DNA from: an uncultured Muribaculaceae bacterium
GTDB lineage: Bacteria; Bacteroidota; Bacteroidia; Bacteroidales; Muribaculaceae
DNA length: 37,874 nucleotides
Assembly: GCA_947178505.1 (NCBI GenBank)
Contig: CAMWYR010000018.1
Location: 1-37,874, forward strand
Direction: 5' to 3'
This document shows, piece after piece, positions 17,441 to 24,852 of this stretch (positions within the stretch are counted from its first letter, which is position 1; every line of letters begins with the position of its first letter). Made by a program: the position numbers and the translations under genes. The notes below the pieces were generated by a model that was given only the letters and a program-made list of their open reading frames with translations, had not been told where the DNA came from and made no database searches.

Positions 17441-17575
17441 ATAACGCAAATGCGGCGGGTCATCACGACTCGCCGCATTTGCGTGTTTTTCATAATACTT
17501 TAACTAACTAACCTAACATCATGAAACGATTCTGTTTACATCATTATAACCAGCGGACTGATAGTTAGGTTCACT
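17441..17575 (+). repeat. E135 dispersed repeat, copy 1
   Basis: First of three copies of an intergenic element (others at 24587 and 34883). It starts with a terminator hairpin, continues through TTTAACTAACTAACCTAAC and a conserved ATGAAACGATTCTG, then a variable block, and ends GGTTCACT. The first 112 bases (17441-17552) are identical to copy 2. It follows the lipoprotein gene and marks the left edge of the accessory island. Confidence 0.9.
17444..17490 (+). terminator. Terminator hairpin of E135 copy 1
   Basis: An 18-pair stem (17444-17461 with 17467-17484, one G-U pair) with loop ATCAC and a T run at 17486-17490. It lies 23 bp after the lipoprotein stop. Confidence 0.93.
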
Positions 17576-17655
17576 AACTTTTGTTATTTTTTATATTGAA
17601 GATGTCTAAACTTCTTAAATAGAACGAGATATTCAATTACACAGTTATAAAGAGT

Positions 17656-17695
17656 TATTCCATTTTTACTATGAATTCATAGTAAAAATGGAATA
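17656..17695. repeat. 40-bp perfect palindrome 3' of the DUF4143 ATPase gene
   Basis: The two halves are exact reverse complements, centred on GAATTC, with outer arms TATTCCATTTTTACT and AGTAAAAATGGAATA. It lies 15 bp past the stop of the minus-strand ATPase gene. A second 40-bp site with the same left arm covers that gene's promoter (18980-19019). It could be a protein-binding site, a mobile-element end or a transcription end. Confidence 0.92.
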
Positions 17696-17710
17696 CTGTC
17701 ATGAAATTTC

Positions 17711-18976
17711 TCACTGCCACTCGTCTTTCAAAAGAAAATCAAATAATCCCGTAAAGTATATGCCATTGTCATCAGTATATGGCATAATGTCATCTGCCAC
17801 AACTACAATCTTCCGGAATGAATCGGATACCTTAAGAAGCGAGGCTAATTCCTGCTTTCTCTTTTCTTCAGTTGGAATTGAGTAAGCCGACTGGATATAG
17901 TACTTCTGATCTCCTTTATTTACAACAAAGTCAATTTCTCGCTGAACAAACTTCAGTTTGCCGTCTTTCATTTCGCGGCTTTCCACAACTCCGACGTCAA
18001 CAAGGAAACCCAGGACACGAAGATGGTTATAAATCACATTCTCCATGATATGTGTCGGCTCCTGCTGTCGGAAGTTCAATCTGGCATTTCTAAGTCCTAC
18101 ATCAATGCAATAGTATTTCTTAGTGGACTCGAAATACCGCTTCCCCTTGATATCATATCGTTCCGCACTCTCAAAAAGGAAAGCATTTTCAAGATAATTT
18201 ATGTAGGAAGCTACGGTCTTGGAATCTATCTTCATTTTCTGGACTGATTCAAGAGTATTAGCTATTCTCGAAGGGTTGGTCAGAGAACCTATTGAACTGC
18301 ACAGCGAGGTTGCCAACCTTGATAAGGCAACCTCGTTCTTGACATTGTTCCGCTCCACTACGTCATCAAGATATGTCTTGTCCCAGAGTCTCTGAAGATA
18401 ATTGATCTTTTGCTCATTATCTTTATAGTGCAGTAGTCTTGGCATACCACCGAAGGTATAATACTCTTTCCATGCCACACTGATGTTGTCATACATATGA
18501 CTGAACTCCCTGAAGGAAAGAGGAAACACACGTATCTCGTCTCCACGGCCCCGAAAAATGGTACTTATATCTTTTGAAAGAAATCGTGAATTGCTTCCAG
18601 TCACATACACATCTATGTTCTCATGACCATTTAATCCATTCACAAGACGTTCAAAATTATCAAGTTCCTGTATCTCATCCAGAAATACATAATAAATCTC
18701 ATCTTCGTTTTTTATGAGCGAATAGATGTATTCTTTGACTGCCTTATGGTCCAGCACGTCAAAATCGTGCTTATCATCATCTTTGTCGAAATCTACGGTG
18801 ATTATGTTCTCTGCCCTTACCCCCTGTTCTATCAGAAAATCTCGGTATATATGGCTTAGAAGCCACGATTTTCCACACCGACGAGGACCGGTGATGATTT
18901 TTACCTCACCGTTGGCTCGCCTTAGAATCAGCTTTTCAAGATAGATATCTCGCTTAATGTACTGGTTATGATTCAT
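17711..18976 (-). CDS. AAA-family ATPase with C-terminal DUF4143 domain
   Basis: This 421-residue protein has Walker A GPRRCGKS (residues 30-37), Walker B YYVFLDEIQEL (D100, E101), a TGSNS sensor (126-130) and the RGRGDEIRVFPLSFREF segment, all typical of the AAA_14 plus DUF4143 family. The DUF4143 half ends in a region like a PD-(D/E)XK nuclease fold (REIDFVV then YYIQSAY), but the usual ExK is QSA, so nuclease activity is doubtful. The family is widespread, often multi-copy and laterally moved, and its function is unresolved. The gene is solitary, reads against its right-hand neighbours, is AT-richer than the core genes and is bracketed by two matching 40-bp palindromes. Start MNHNQYIKRDIYLEKL is typical for the family. 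Confidence 0.92.
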   Translation of the reverse strand: MNHNQYIKRDIYLEKLILRRANGEVKIITGPRRCGKSWLLSHIYRDFLIEQGVRAENIITVDFDKDDDKHDFDVLDHKAVKEYIYSLIKNEDEIYYVFLDEIQELDNFERLVNGLNGHENIDVYVTGSNSRFLSKDISTIFRGRGDEIRVFPLSFREFSHMYDNISVAWKEYYTFGGMPRLLHYKDNEQKINYLQRLWDKTYLDDVVERNNVKNEVALSRLATSLCSSIGSLTNPSRIANTLESVQKMKIDSKTVASYINYLENAFLFESAERYDIKGKRYFESTKKYYCIDVGLRNARLNFRQQEPTHIMENVIYNHLRVLGFLVDVGVVESREMKDGKLKFVQREIDFVVNKGDQKYYIQSAYSIPTEEKRKQELASLLKVSDSFRKIVVVADDIMPYTDDNGIYFTGLFDFLLKDEWQ

Positions 18977-18979
18977 ATC

Positions 18980-19019
18980 TATTCCATTTTTACTGCAAAT
19001 TTACAGTATTTTTGGAATA
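18980..19019. repeat. 40-bp imperfect palindrome over the DUF4143 promoter
   Basis: The site has the same length and left arm (TATTCCATTTTTACT) as the palindrome at 17656. Its right arm differs from a perfect match by four A-to-T changes (AGTATTTTTGGAATA). It begins three bases upstream of the ATPase start codon, and its centre holds the -7 box, so a protein bound here would block transcription. Confidence 0.88.
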
Positions 19020-19027
19020 GGCGCAAA
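18996..19027 (-). promoter_or_regulatory. Promoter of the DUF4143 ATPase gene
   Basis: On the minus strand, TTTG (19024-19027), a 20-bp spacer, then TAAATTTG (18996-19003), an excellent Bacteroidetes promoter about 20 bp from the start codon. The -7 box lies in the palindrome centre and the -33 lies just outside it, in the first bases of repeat R2 copy A. Confidence 0.75.
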
Positions 19028-19280
19028 TTTGAGTGTTTCGTTAGTTGATTGGCACAACACCAACTTCCAGATGATTCGATGTCGGGAATCCGGGGTGGGG
19101 AAAAACAGTCGTCCCGATTCACAAAGTTATACATATTCCTGTCATTTTACAAATTATCACTACCATTTATTTACTTTTTTCTTTTCATCTGAATAAAATC
19201 TATTTATCAATAGCAGTATTGACCATTAGCGGATGGAAATCTTACATGCGGAAAAGATTTCCTGCGGAACAGTTGAAAAA
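19022..19280. repeat. R2 repeat, copy A
   Basis: This stretch aligns almost continuously with 24272-24577. Shared blocks include TTTGAGTGTTTCGTTAGTTG, GGCACAACACCAACTTCC, GATTCACAAAGTTATACATA and CCTGCGGAA. It starts directly beside the 5' palindrome of the ATPase gene. It carries a leftward promoter and has one copy of a unit that is doubled in copy B. Confidence 0.88.
19122..19153 (-). promoter_or_regulatory. Leftward promoter inside R2 copy A
   Basis: Minus-strand TTTG (19150-19153), a 20-bp spacer, then TAACTTTG (19122-19129). Geometry and -7 box are the same as in copy B, where it faces the BspA-type gene. Here it reads toward the DUF4143 gene, giving that gene a second possible promoter. 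Confidence 0.65.
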
Positions 19281-19305
19281 AATATTCAGTTGGGTAGGGA
19301 TAAGG

Positions 19306-19335
19306 TTGGTTTCAGCCGGATAGGGTCTAACTTTG
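19306..19335 (+). promoter_or_regulatory. Promoter of the glycosidase-like pair
   Basis: TTG at 19306-19308, a 19-bp spacer, then TAACTTTG (19328-19335), 82 bp before the ATG at 19418. The -7 box runs on into GCATCGTCAA, an extension also found at the terminase promoter (35117). Confidence 0.6.
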
Positions 19336-19417
19336 CATCGTCAACGGGAAATCCGGATTTGCTGACTTGTCAGTCCCGTGACGTAATGCAATTATACCAC
19401 TTTAAACCTGTTTTATT

Positions 19418-20920
19418 ATGGCTCAATTTAAAAATCCTTATCAGGGTGATGTCTTCGCCCCCGAGGACTCTAACAGGAATCGCAACGGTTTTGATCGTTT
19501 ATCAGGCAACCGCTATCAGTCGCCTGTGCCGGGACATCTCCCGCTTATCGCTCTCCTACCCAATGAGAAAGGGAAACTTACCGACTCTCTGACGGTGTCG
19601 CGGATGAGACGGGCCGGTCTCAACTGCATGGCCGTGGATACTCCGGCCTCCGTTCTGATGAAGCATTATTCCGCTTCCGGCAGCCTTCCGATGCCCACTC
19701 TCCTGATGATCGATTATTTCCTGACGGAAGCCTTGCCCGGCATCAAGACTCCTGCTGAAGCTACGGATGATGTCATCCCTAAATTAAAGGAAATGAATCT
19801 CCGGGGGATCATAATGCCGGTGGGGGACTGTTTCAAATCCATCGACAGAGTACGCGAATATCTCCGGCGCCTCTATGACTCCGCGCTGGCTGTTAAGGCC
19901 GAAATGCCGCCCGTGATTCCTATGGTCTCGGAACAGTCGGTGATTCCCCGGCTGCATAAGAAGGGCGAAGAGGCGGAGGCTCCCTATCTGTTATCTTATC
20001 TCCAGCTCTGCCTCGGGCCTTGCGTCTGGGCTACGGACTCCAACCTCTGGAGATATGACGGCAACACGTTCAAGGGCCCTCTCATTCCGTCGATGAACGA
20101 CCGCGAGATCATGGCGTTCATGGGCATCTGGAGCGACCGACCCACGTGGGGATATGTCAGATGTCTACCGCTTGAGAAGATAAAGAACCCCGCTCTCGAT
20201 TACGGCCCCATGTTGGGCGCGGCCTTCTCGGCATTGGCAACCGGAGCACAGGGGCTCATGTTCTCTGACCTACGTCAGGGAATCGGTACTCCGGCTCCTC
20301 TGGAGCCTGGTGGGAAATCCGGTTCAATCGAACCTGTGCTCCCTGTAACGGCCTGCTCATCATACGACCTTGTCGAACCTGTCGTCAGACGCGTGCGCCA
20401 GTTCGAGGGCGTGTTCCTCGGAGCACACCGAATCGAGACGCTACACACCGATCCCAATGCCACTCCAAGGTCAGATGGTCAGAATCCGGATTATACGTTG
20501 GAGCTTACGGCGCGTACAAACGGAGTCTTACCTAAGAATCTGTTCTCCCGCATGACGATGGCGCTCGGTCCTCTTGTCAGCATAACGGGCGCGAAGTCAG
20601 AGCCCGCTAAGGTCATGGTCTCGCATCTCAGTCTGATGACCGATCATACGGCCCTGAAGTGCCCCGAGGCGGAGAATGTTCTGGATTTCCTTGTGGTGGT
20701 CAACAAGAATCTCATCCGGTCTCAGACTATCAACATTGAGTTAATCCCCCATTATCAGGTTCTCGAGGTTACGCAGGCCCTTATCAATGACCCTGCCGAC
20801 CGCAGCGCAAACGCACTGGTCGAGAAGAAAATCTCTTCATCCTCTATAACACGCACACTTGCCCCGGGAGATATTCTTGTACTCCGCTGGAAACCTGTGG
20901 CTCCGGCGCCACTCGGGTAA
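19418..20920 (+). CDS. Putative glycoside-hydrolase-like protein, first of a paralogous pair
   Basis: This 500-residue protein has no signal peptide or membrane segment. Its layout suggests a TIM-barrel glycosidase with a C-terminal beta domain: RMRRAGLNCMAVDTP early, a late barrel segment FSALATGAQGLMFSDLRQG (about residues 270-290) and an ending DILVLRWKP like the last strand of many glycosidase beta domains. The next gene has the same layout (MKAAGCNIAHHTP, FSALAYGAKGIVEWRFLE, GGYLIFSTKA), so the two look like diverged paralogues. It lacks the ADEP segment that may hold the acid/base residue in its partner, so it may be inactive or a binding partner. The family is not recognised. A promoter lies at 19306. 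Confidence 0.65.
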   Translation: MAQFKNPYQGDVFAPEDSNRNRNGFDRLSGNRYQSPVPGHLPLIALLPNEKGKLTDSLTVSRMRRAGLNCMAVDTPASVLMKHYSASGSLPMPTLLMIDYFLTEALPGIKTPAEATDDVIPKLKEMNLRGIIMPVGDCFKSIDRVREYLRRLYDSALAVKAEMPPVIPMVSEQSVIPRLHKKGEEAEAPYLLSYLQLCLGPCVWATDSNLWRYDGNTFKGPLIPSMNDREIMAFMGIWSDRPTWGYVRCLPLEKIKNPALDYGPMLGAAFSALATGAQGLMFSDLRQGIGTPAPLEPGGKSGSIEPVLPVTACSSYDLVEPVVRRVRQFEGVFLGAHRIETLHTDPNATPRSDGQNPDYTLELTARTNGVLPKNLFSRMTMALGPLVSITGAKSEPAKVMVSHLSLMTDHTALKCPEAENVLDFLVVVNKNLIRSQTINIELIPHYQVLEVTQALINDPADRSANALVEKKISSSSITRTLAPGDILVLRWKPVAPAPLG

Positions 20921-20963
20921 GTCACTCTTCCCGTTTCATGACAATCACTTAAACAAGAACAAT

Positions 20964-22658
20964 ATGAATACAGAATTTAAATCTAATTCCCCTGCTACGG
21001 CTCCAGAGGAGATGCCGATCATGGGATATGCCATCACCGCTACGCAGGACTTCGTCAGTAACGAGCAGGATATACCTTCTGATCTCAATTCGCGACCCGT
21101 GGAGTCTACAGACCCTTCCGACATGGATGACCGCAAGGTGATTCTTGACATGAAGGCCGCCGGATGCAACATTGCCCACCATACCCCTCACTTCTATGTT
21201 AATCAGGAGGACCGGTCGAGGGATAAATATGGTTACAATAAGCTCCTGTCATTTCTCAAGGGTCGCATGAAACTCAGCATCCACAATGGGGCCCTATCCA
21301 TAATTGAATCCACTAATGATCATCCCGGCGCTACCGATTACATTGGTATGCTTCAGGCCAATCAAGACTACGCGGAAGTGCTGCGCTGGATGGTGGTGGC
21401 GGATGAGCCCAGTCGTGAGCAAGTGATGACCGACACCAAGGAGAGTATAGTCGGATCCTTCAAAAATCTCAAACAAGTTCTCACTGACTCACTCAATGAT
21501 GATAAATGGACTCCTTTCATCAATTTACTTCCTATTCACGGGATGCAAAAGATTAATGGGGAAGAGGGTCCCATTAACAAAAGCGAGAAATACAAGCAGT
21601 ATCTGAAGGACTATGTCACGAACTTCTCGCCTCAGATGCTTTCAGTCGATTGCTATCCGGTGTTGCAGTATAATCCCGTCACTCTCGGAAATATCGGGAA
21701 CGGCTTCCAGAAAATGGAGTCAGGGGAGTTGCAGCAGGTGCACGAACGCTTCTACCGCACGCTGGCGTTAGTTTCGGCCAAGGCTGCCGAAACAGGGCGT
21801 CCCTGGTGGTATTACCCTCTTACCGGCGAACACTTTGTTGAGGATAAAAACGGGTTCCACTATCCAATAGCCAGGGAGGAGTATATCCGCTTCCAGATAT
21901 TCTCAGCTCTCGCATACGGCGCCAAGGGAATTGTGGAATGGAGGTTTCTTGAAATCCTGTCAGACCGGAATAACCTGCGGTGTGAAAAGATAGAAAATGT
22001 GAACACTGGATATAATGGGGAAGTTTATCTACGCCATCCCGTTCGCGCGAACCGCATGCGTACTCCCGTCTGGGAATACCTGCGACGCGTCAACGCCGAG
22101 GTCAGATGCTTCCAGTCAATCTTCCTCAATGCCGAGGTGAAGAATGTGTATCATACCAACCTCAAGCAGTTGGCTGAATTAGCGTTAGAACAACGTAACA
22201 GTTGCCTTGAATATGGAACTGATAATCTCCCGGACATCTCATACAGACTTCCATTATCTGATATGAAGGTTGCGAAACAGTGGGGACTTAACGCTTTCTT
22301 GGAAGGTAACGATACTCCTCTTCTCTCAGTCTCATGTCTCAAGAAGAACCCATGTCGGCTCGATGCCATTAGAGATGGAGAGTTGGAGAAGGACTCATTC
22401 TCGAACGGTCTCGGAGTAATAGTGTCTCATCTATATGATAAGAGAATAGCTACAGACTATGTAGTCGTGGTCAGTCATGACGCCGCTTGTTATCAGGACG
22501 TGACCCTCACCTTCAAGGAGGGAACCTCAATATTTCAATTGACCCCGGACACTGGGACAGAGTCATCCTTCGGTATTATGGTCAATACTCTGACCGCGCG
22601 CACCGTTTCCTATCTTCTCCCTCCCGGAGGATATCTCATATTTTCCACAAAGGCCTGA
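20964..22658 (+). CDS. Putative TIM-barrel glycoside-hydrolase-like protein, second of the pair
   Basis: The start MNTEFKSNSPATAPEEMP gives 564 residues; an upstream in-frame ATG at 20859 overlaps the previous gene and is unlikely. There is no signal peptide. Features that recall clan-A-type or GH42-like barrels are RWMVVADEP (D147, E148), MLSVDCYPVL (D229), RPWWYYPLTGEHF and FSALAYGAKGIVEWRFLEI (residues 313-331), followed by a beta-sandwich ending LPPGGYLIFSTKA. E148 and E326 are candidate catalytic residues (inference). It lies 43 bp after its paralogue, in the same direction, and ends at a bidirectional terminator. The lack of an export signal is unusual for Bacteroidales glycosidases; it may act on an intracellular glycan or be a dedicated partner. 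Family not identified. Confidence 0.68.
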   Translation: MNTEFKSNSPATAPEEMPIMGYAITATQDFVSNEQDIPSDLNSRPVESTDPSDMDDRKVILDMKAAGCNIAHHTPHFYVNQEDRSRDKYGYNKLLSFLKGRMKLSIHNGALSIIESTNDHPGATDYIGMLQANQDYAEVLRWMVVADEPSREQVMTDTKESIVGSFKNLKQVLTDSLNDDKWTPFINLLPIHGMQKINGEEGPINKSEKYKQYLKDYVTNFSPQMLSVDCYPVLQYNPVTLGNIGNGFQKMESGELQQVHERFYRTLALVSAKAAETGRPWWYYPLTGEHFVEDKNGFHYPIAREEYIRFQIFSALAYGAKGIVEWRFLEILSDRNNLRCEKIENVNTGYNGEVYLRHPVRANRMRTPVWEYLRRVNAEVRCFQSIFLNAEVKNVYHTNLKQLAELALEQRNSCLEYGTDNLPDISYRLPLSDMKVAKQWGLNAFLEGNDTPLLSVSCLKKNPCRLDAIRDGELEKDSFSNGLGVIVSHLYDKRIATDYVVVVSHDAACYQDVTLTFKEGTSIFQLTPDTGTESSFGIMVNTLTARTVSYLLPPGGYLIFSTKA

Positions 22659-22695
22659 CTTACATTCCCGCAGATTGACATAAATACATAGTGAC

Positions 22696-22730
22696 AGCCC
22701 CCGTCCTCTATTATTGGTGGACGGGGGGCT
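22696..22730. terminator. Bidirectional terminator between convergent genes
   Basis: A GC-rich stem, AGCCCCCGTCC (22696-22706) with GGACGGGGGGCT (22719-22730, one extra G), lies between the plus-strand glycosidase-like gene and the minus-strand BspA-type gene. T runs are weak on both sides. Confidence 0.65.
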
Positions 22731-22734
22731 GGTT

Positions 22735-24276
22735 TCAGTTTACATGGATTTTCTTGGTGCGGTTGCCTTGGCGCAATATGTACACTCCCGTAGGAAGTGC
22801 TGTTATGCTTCTTCCTCGTTTTGTTCCCAGAAGGTCATATACCTCGTATGGATTCTCGATATCAATGTCCGTACTTATATCCTGGAATATTGAGCCATTT
22901 GAAGATGTCTCCGCATATATCATCCGTTTACGGAACTTGTTCCACGGACTTACGTTGTCCATTCGCTCAAATCCCTCTTCACTGGCATAAAGTTCGATTC
23001 TGACATAGTCCTCGAACGTAAAAATGGACTCCGGGGCCTCAACCGGCTGGGACGCCAGATATATGACTTTATTGATCTTTGGCAGATAGTTTTCCCATGT
23101 GTCCTCGTTCCACCGACAGTTGAACGCCCCTTCACCTATCGTATCCACAGCCAACGGCAGATGAATGAATTTCACCTGGGGGCAGCTGAAGGCACCGGCT
23201 CCTATAACCCGCACCGAATCGGGTATGATTATCGAGTCCAGGGGATTATGCCAGAAGGCCTTTTTCCCTATTGTCCTGAGTGACGGGGGAAGTTGGATAT
23301 TCTGAAAACCGCAACTGGCAAAGCCACTTTCTCCTATCGCTCCAAGCGATGAAGGCAGACGGACATTCTGTAAAAGTCCGCAACCGGCGAATGCATTGTT
23401 GCCTATTTCACGGAGTCCGGCGGGCAACGTGACGGAATCAAGCGCGCAACACTTGAATGTATAATCTTCTATCTTATCTATCAAGGGTGGGATACTGACA
23501 TAGTGCAGACTGTCACAATACTCGAACGCATGCTTACCTATCCTAAGTAATGAGGCAGGCAGATCAGCATTCATTATACCTGAACTGGCGAAAGCACCGT
23601 CGCCTATCTCAGTCAGTGTTTCCGGGAAGTTAACATGTACAGGATTTAGCCAGAACCAGCCGCCATGACTATGGCCTTGACCACAACCCACAAATGCATC
23701 GTCTCCTATCTTCTGCAAGGAATCATTCAGCACCACATGGTATAGTCTACTACAGTGGTAAAAGGTTTTAGGCTTTATCTCCCTTACATCTCCTGGTATT
23801 TCTATTGAACCGAGACCGGAATTACTGAAGGCACTGGCCCCTAATTCCTTCAGGGAGGATGGTAAGGCAATATCTGTTAAGGAACTACACTCCAAGAAAG
23901 CACCACTCCCTATCACTTCAAGCGAGGATGGTAAGTTAACTCCCGTCAATGAAGGGCAAGCATAAAATGCGGAGGCACCTATCTCCTTAAGTGAAGAAGG
24001 TAAAGTGATAGCCCTTAAATAGCTACTGCCGTAAAACCCCCACGGAGCAACGGCTGTGACTGTATACTGTGTATCTCCATCAGAAACTTCAGATGGGACA
24101 ACTACTACCGGGATTGTATTCTCCTCTGCAGATACGCTCACAGTCTTCTCTTCCTCGCTGATGACGGTGTAAGTCAGCGTCTGGTCTTCGTAGGTGTATT
24201 CAAATTCACGGCAGATGCCCGGCAGAAAGGTCAGCAACAGGCCTATCAGGGTGATTATTGCTTTTCTCATACGCAT
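22735..24276 (-). CDS. BspA-family leucine-rich-repeat surface protein with sorting-like tail
   Basis: The 513-residue protein (511 if it starts at 24270, MRKAIITLIGLL) has a signal peptide ending GICRE. A solenoid of about a dozen LRR_5/BspA repeats of about 23 residues follows (IxLPSSLxxIGxxAFxxCxxL; for example SLEVIGSGAFLECSSLT). A C-terminal tail (YEVYDLLGTKRG, LPTGVYILRQGNRTKKIHVN) looks like a type 9 secretion sorting domain, which would place it on the surface. BspA proteins bind host or bacterial ligands. Its 5' flank is repeat R2 copy B, with a strong promoter and a leader of about 140 nt. Confidence 0.92.
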   Translation of the reverse strand: MRMRKAIITLIGLLLTFLPGICREFEYTYEDQTLTYTVISEEEKTVSVSAEENTIPVVVVPSEVSDGDTQYTVTAVAPWGFYGSSYLRAITLPSSLKEIGASAFYACPSLTGVNLPSSLEVIGSGAFLECSSLTDIALPSSLKELGASAFSNSGLGSIEIPGDVREIKPKTFYHCSRLYHVVLNDSLQKIGDDAFVGCGQGHSHGGWFWLNPVHVNFPETLTEIGDGAFASSGIMNADLPASLLRIGKHAFEYCDSLHYVSIPPLIDKIEDYTFKCCALDSVTLPAGLREIGNNAFAGCGLLQNVRLPSSLGAIGESGFASCGFQNIQLPPSLRTIGKKAFWHNPLDSIIIPDSVRVIGAGAFSCPQVKFIHLPLAVDTIGEGAFNCRWNEDTWENYLPKINKVIYLASQPVEAPESIFTFEDYVRIELYASEEGFERMDNVSPWNKFRKRMIYAETSSNGSIFQDISTDIDIENPYEVYDLLGTKRGRSITALPTGVYILRQGNRTKKIHVN

Positions 24277-24305
24277 TTGAGTGTTTCGTTAGTTGATTGG
24301 CACAA

Positions 24306-24401
24306 CACCAACTTCCGATGATTCGATGTCGGGAATCCGGGGTTGGAAGAAAACACCAACTTCCGGATGATTCAATGTTTGGAATCCGAGGATGGAAGTA
24401 A
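24306..24401. repeat. 48-bp tandem duplication in the BspA leader
   Basis: Units 24306-24353 and 24354-24401 both start CACCAACTTCCG and share ATGATTC, GGAATCCG and TGGAAG. Copy A of R2 has only one unit (from 19058). Each unit has a small dyad (GATTC and GGAATC) that could fold in the leader RNA. Confidence 0.8.
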
Positions 24402-24418
24402 ATAGTCGTCTCGATTCA

Positions 24419-24450
24419 CAAAGTTATACATATTCCATTCATTTTGCAAA
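24419..24450 (-). promoter_or_regulatory. Promoter of the BspA-type gene, in R2 copy B
   Basis: Minus-strand TTTG (24447-24450), a 20-bp spacer, then TAACTTTG (24419-24426). It matches the Bacteroidetes consensus fully and implies a leader of about 140 nt that includes the tandem units. Confidence 0.75.
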
Positions 24451-24586
24451 TTATCACTACCAATTATTTACTTTTTTCTTTTAATCCCTATAAAATCTCT
24501 ATGTCAATAGTAGTAAAGGTAATTAACGGATGGAAATCCTACATACGGAAATTCCTTCCTGCGGAAGAGTTGAAAATTAAGCAGAC

Positions 24587-24721
24587 ATAACGCAAATGCG
24601 GCGGGTCATCACGACTCGCCGCATTTGCGTGTTTTTCATAATACTTTAACTAACTAACCTAACATCATGAAACGATTCTGTTTACATCATTATAACCAAC
24701 GGGCGCCCCCGACGGTTCACT
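24587..24721 (+). repeat. E135 dispersed repeat, copy 2
   Basis: Same length as copy 1 and identical to it over the first 112 bases. Its terminator faces right, although no plus-strand gene ends nearby (the neighbour is the minus-strand BspA gene). This suggests it was separated from its original upstream gene when the island formed. Confidence 0.9.
24590..24636 (+). terminator. Terminator hairpin of E135 copy 2
   Basis: An 18-pair stem (24590-24607 with 24613-24630), loop ATCAC, then a T run. It shields the MATE gene from transcription entering from the left. Confidence 0.88.
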
Positions 24722-24764
24722 CAGATCAAATTTTTTCAAAAATTTTTTTGTGTCTGTGCCGGAG

Positions 24765-24795
24765 TTGGGGATATAACCGATTTTTTGTAAATTTG
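24765..24795 (+). promoter_or_regulatory. Promoter of the MATE transporter gene
   Basis: TTG at 24765-24767, a 20-bp spacer, then TAAATTTG (24788-24795), 57 bp before the ATG at 24853. Confidence 0.65.
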
Positions 24796-24852
24796 CATTG
24801 TAGGTCGCAGTGGCTTCTTTAGGCCGTGGAGCGCGACAAAACCCGCATTTAA

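Larger units (their letters stand above)
24272..24577. repeat. R2 repeat, copy B
   Basis: The counterpart of 19022-19280. It begins at the start codon of the BspA-type gene and ends ten bases before E135 copy 2. It is about 47 bases longer than copy A because a 48-bp unit is doubled. It carries the BspA promoter. Confidence 0.88.

Noticed and set aside
17656..19019. Standard insertion sequence around the DUF4143 gene
   Set aside because: No transposase, DDE or HUH motif and no target duplication are visible. The ends are each internally palindromic rather than a simple inverted pair, so I report it as an unexplained cassette.
20859..20963. Upstream start for the second glycosidase-like gene
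   Set aside because: It would begin inside the previous gene and add a sequence without any family-like feature; the ATG at 20964 leaves a normal 43-bp gap.
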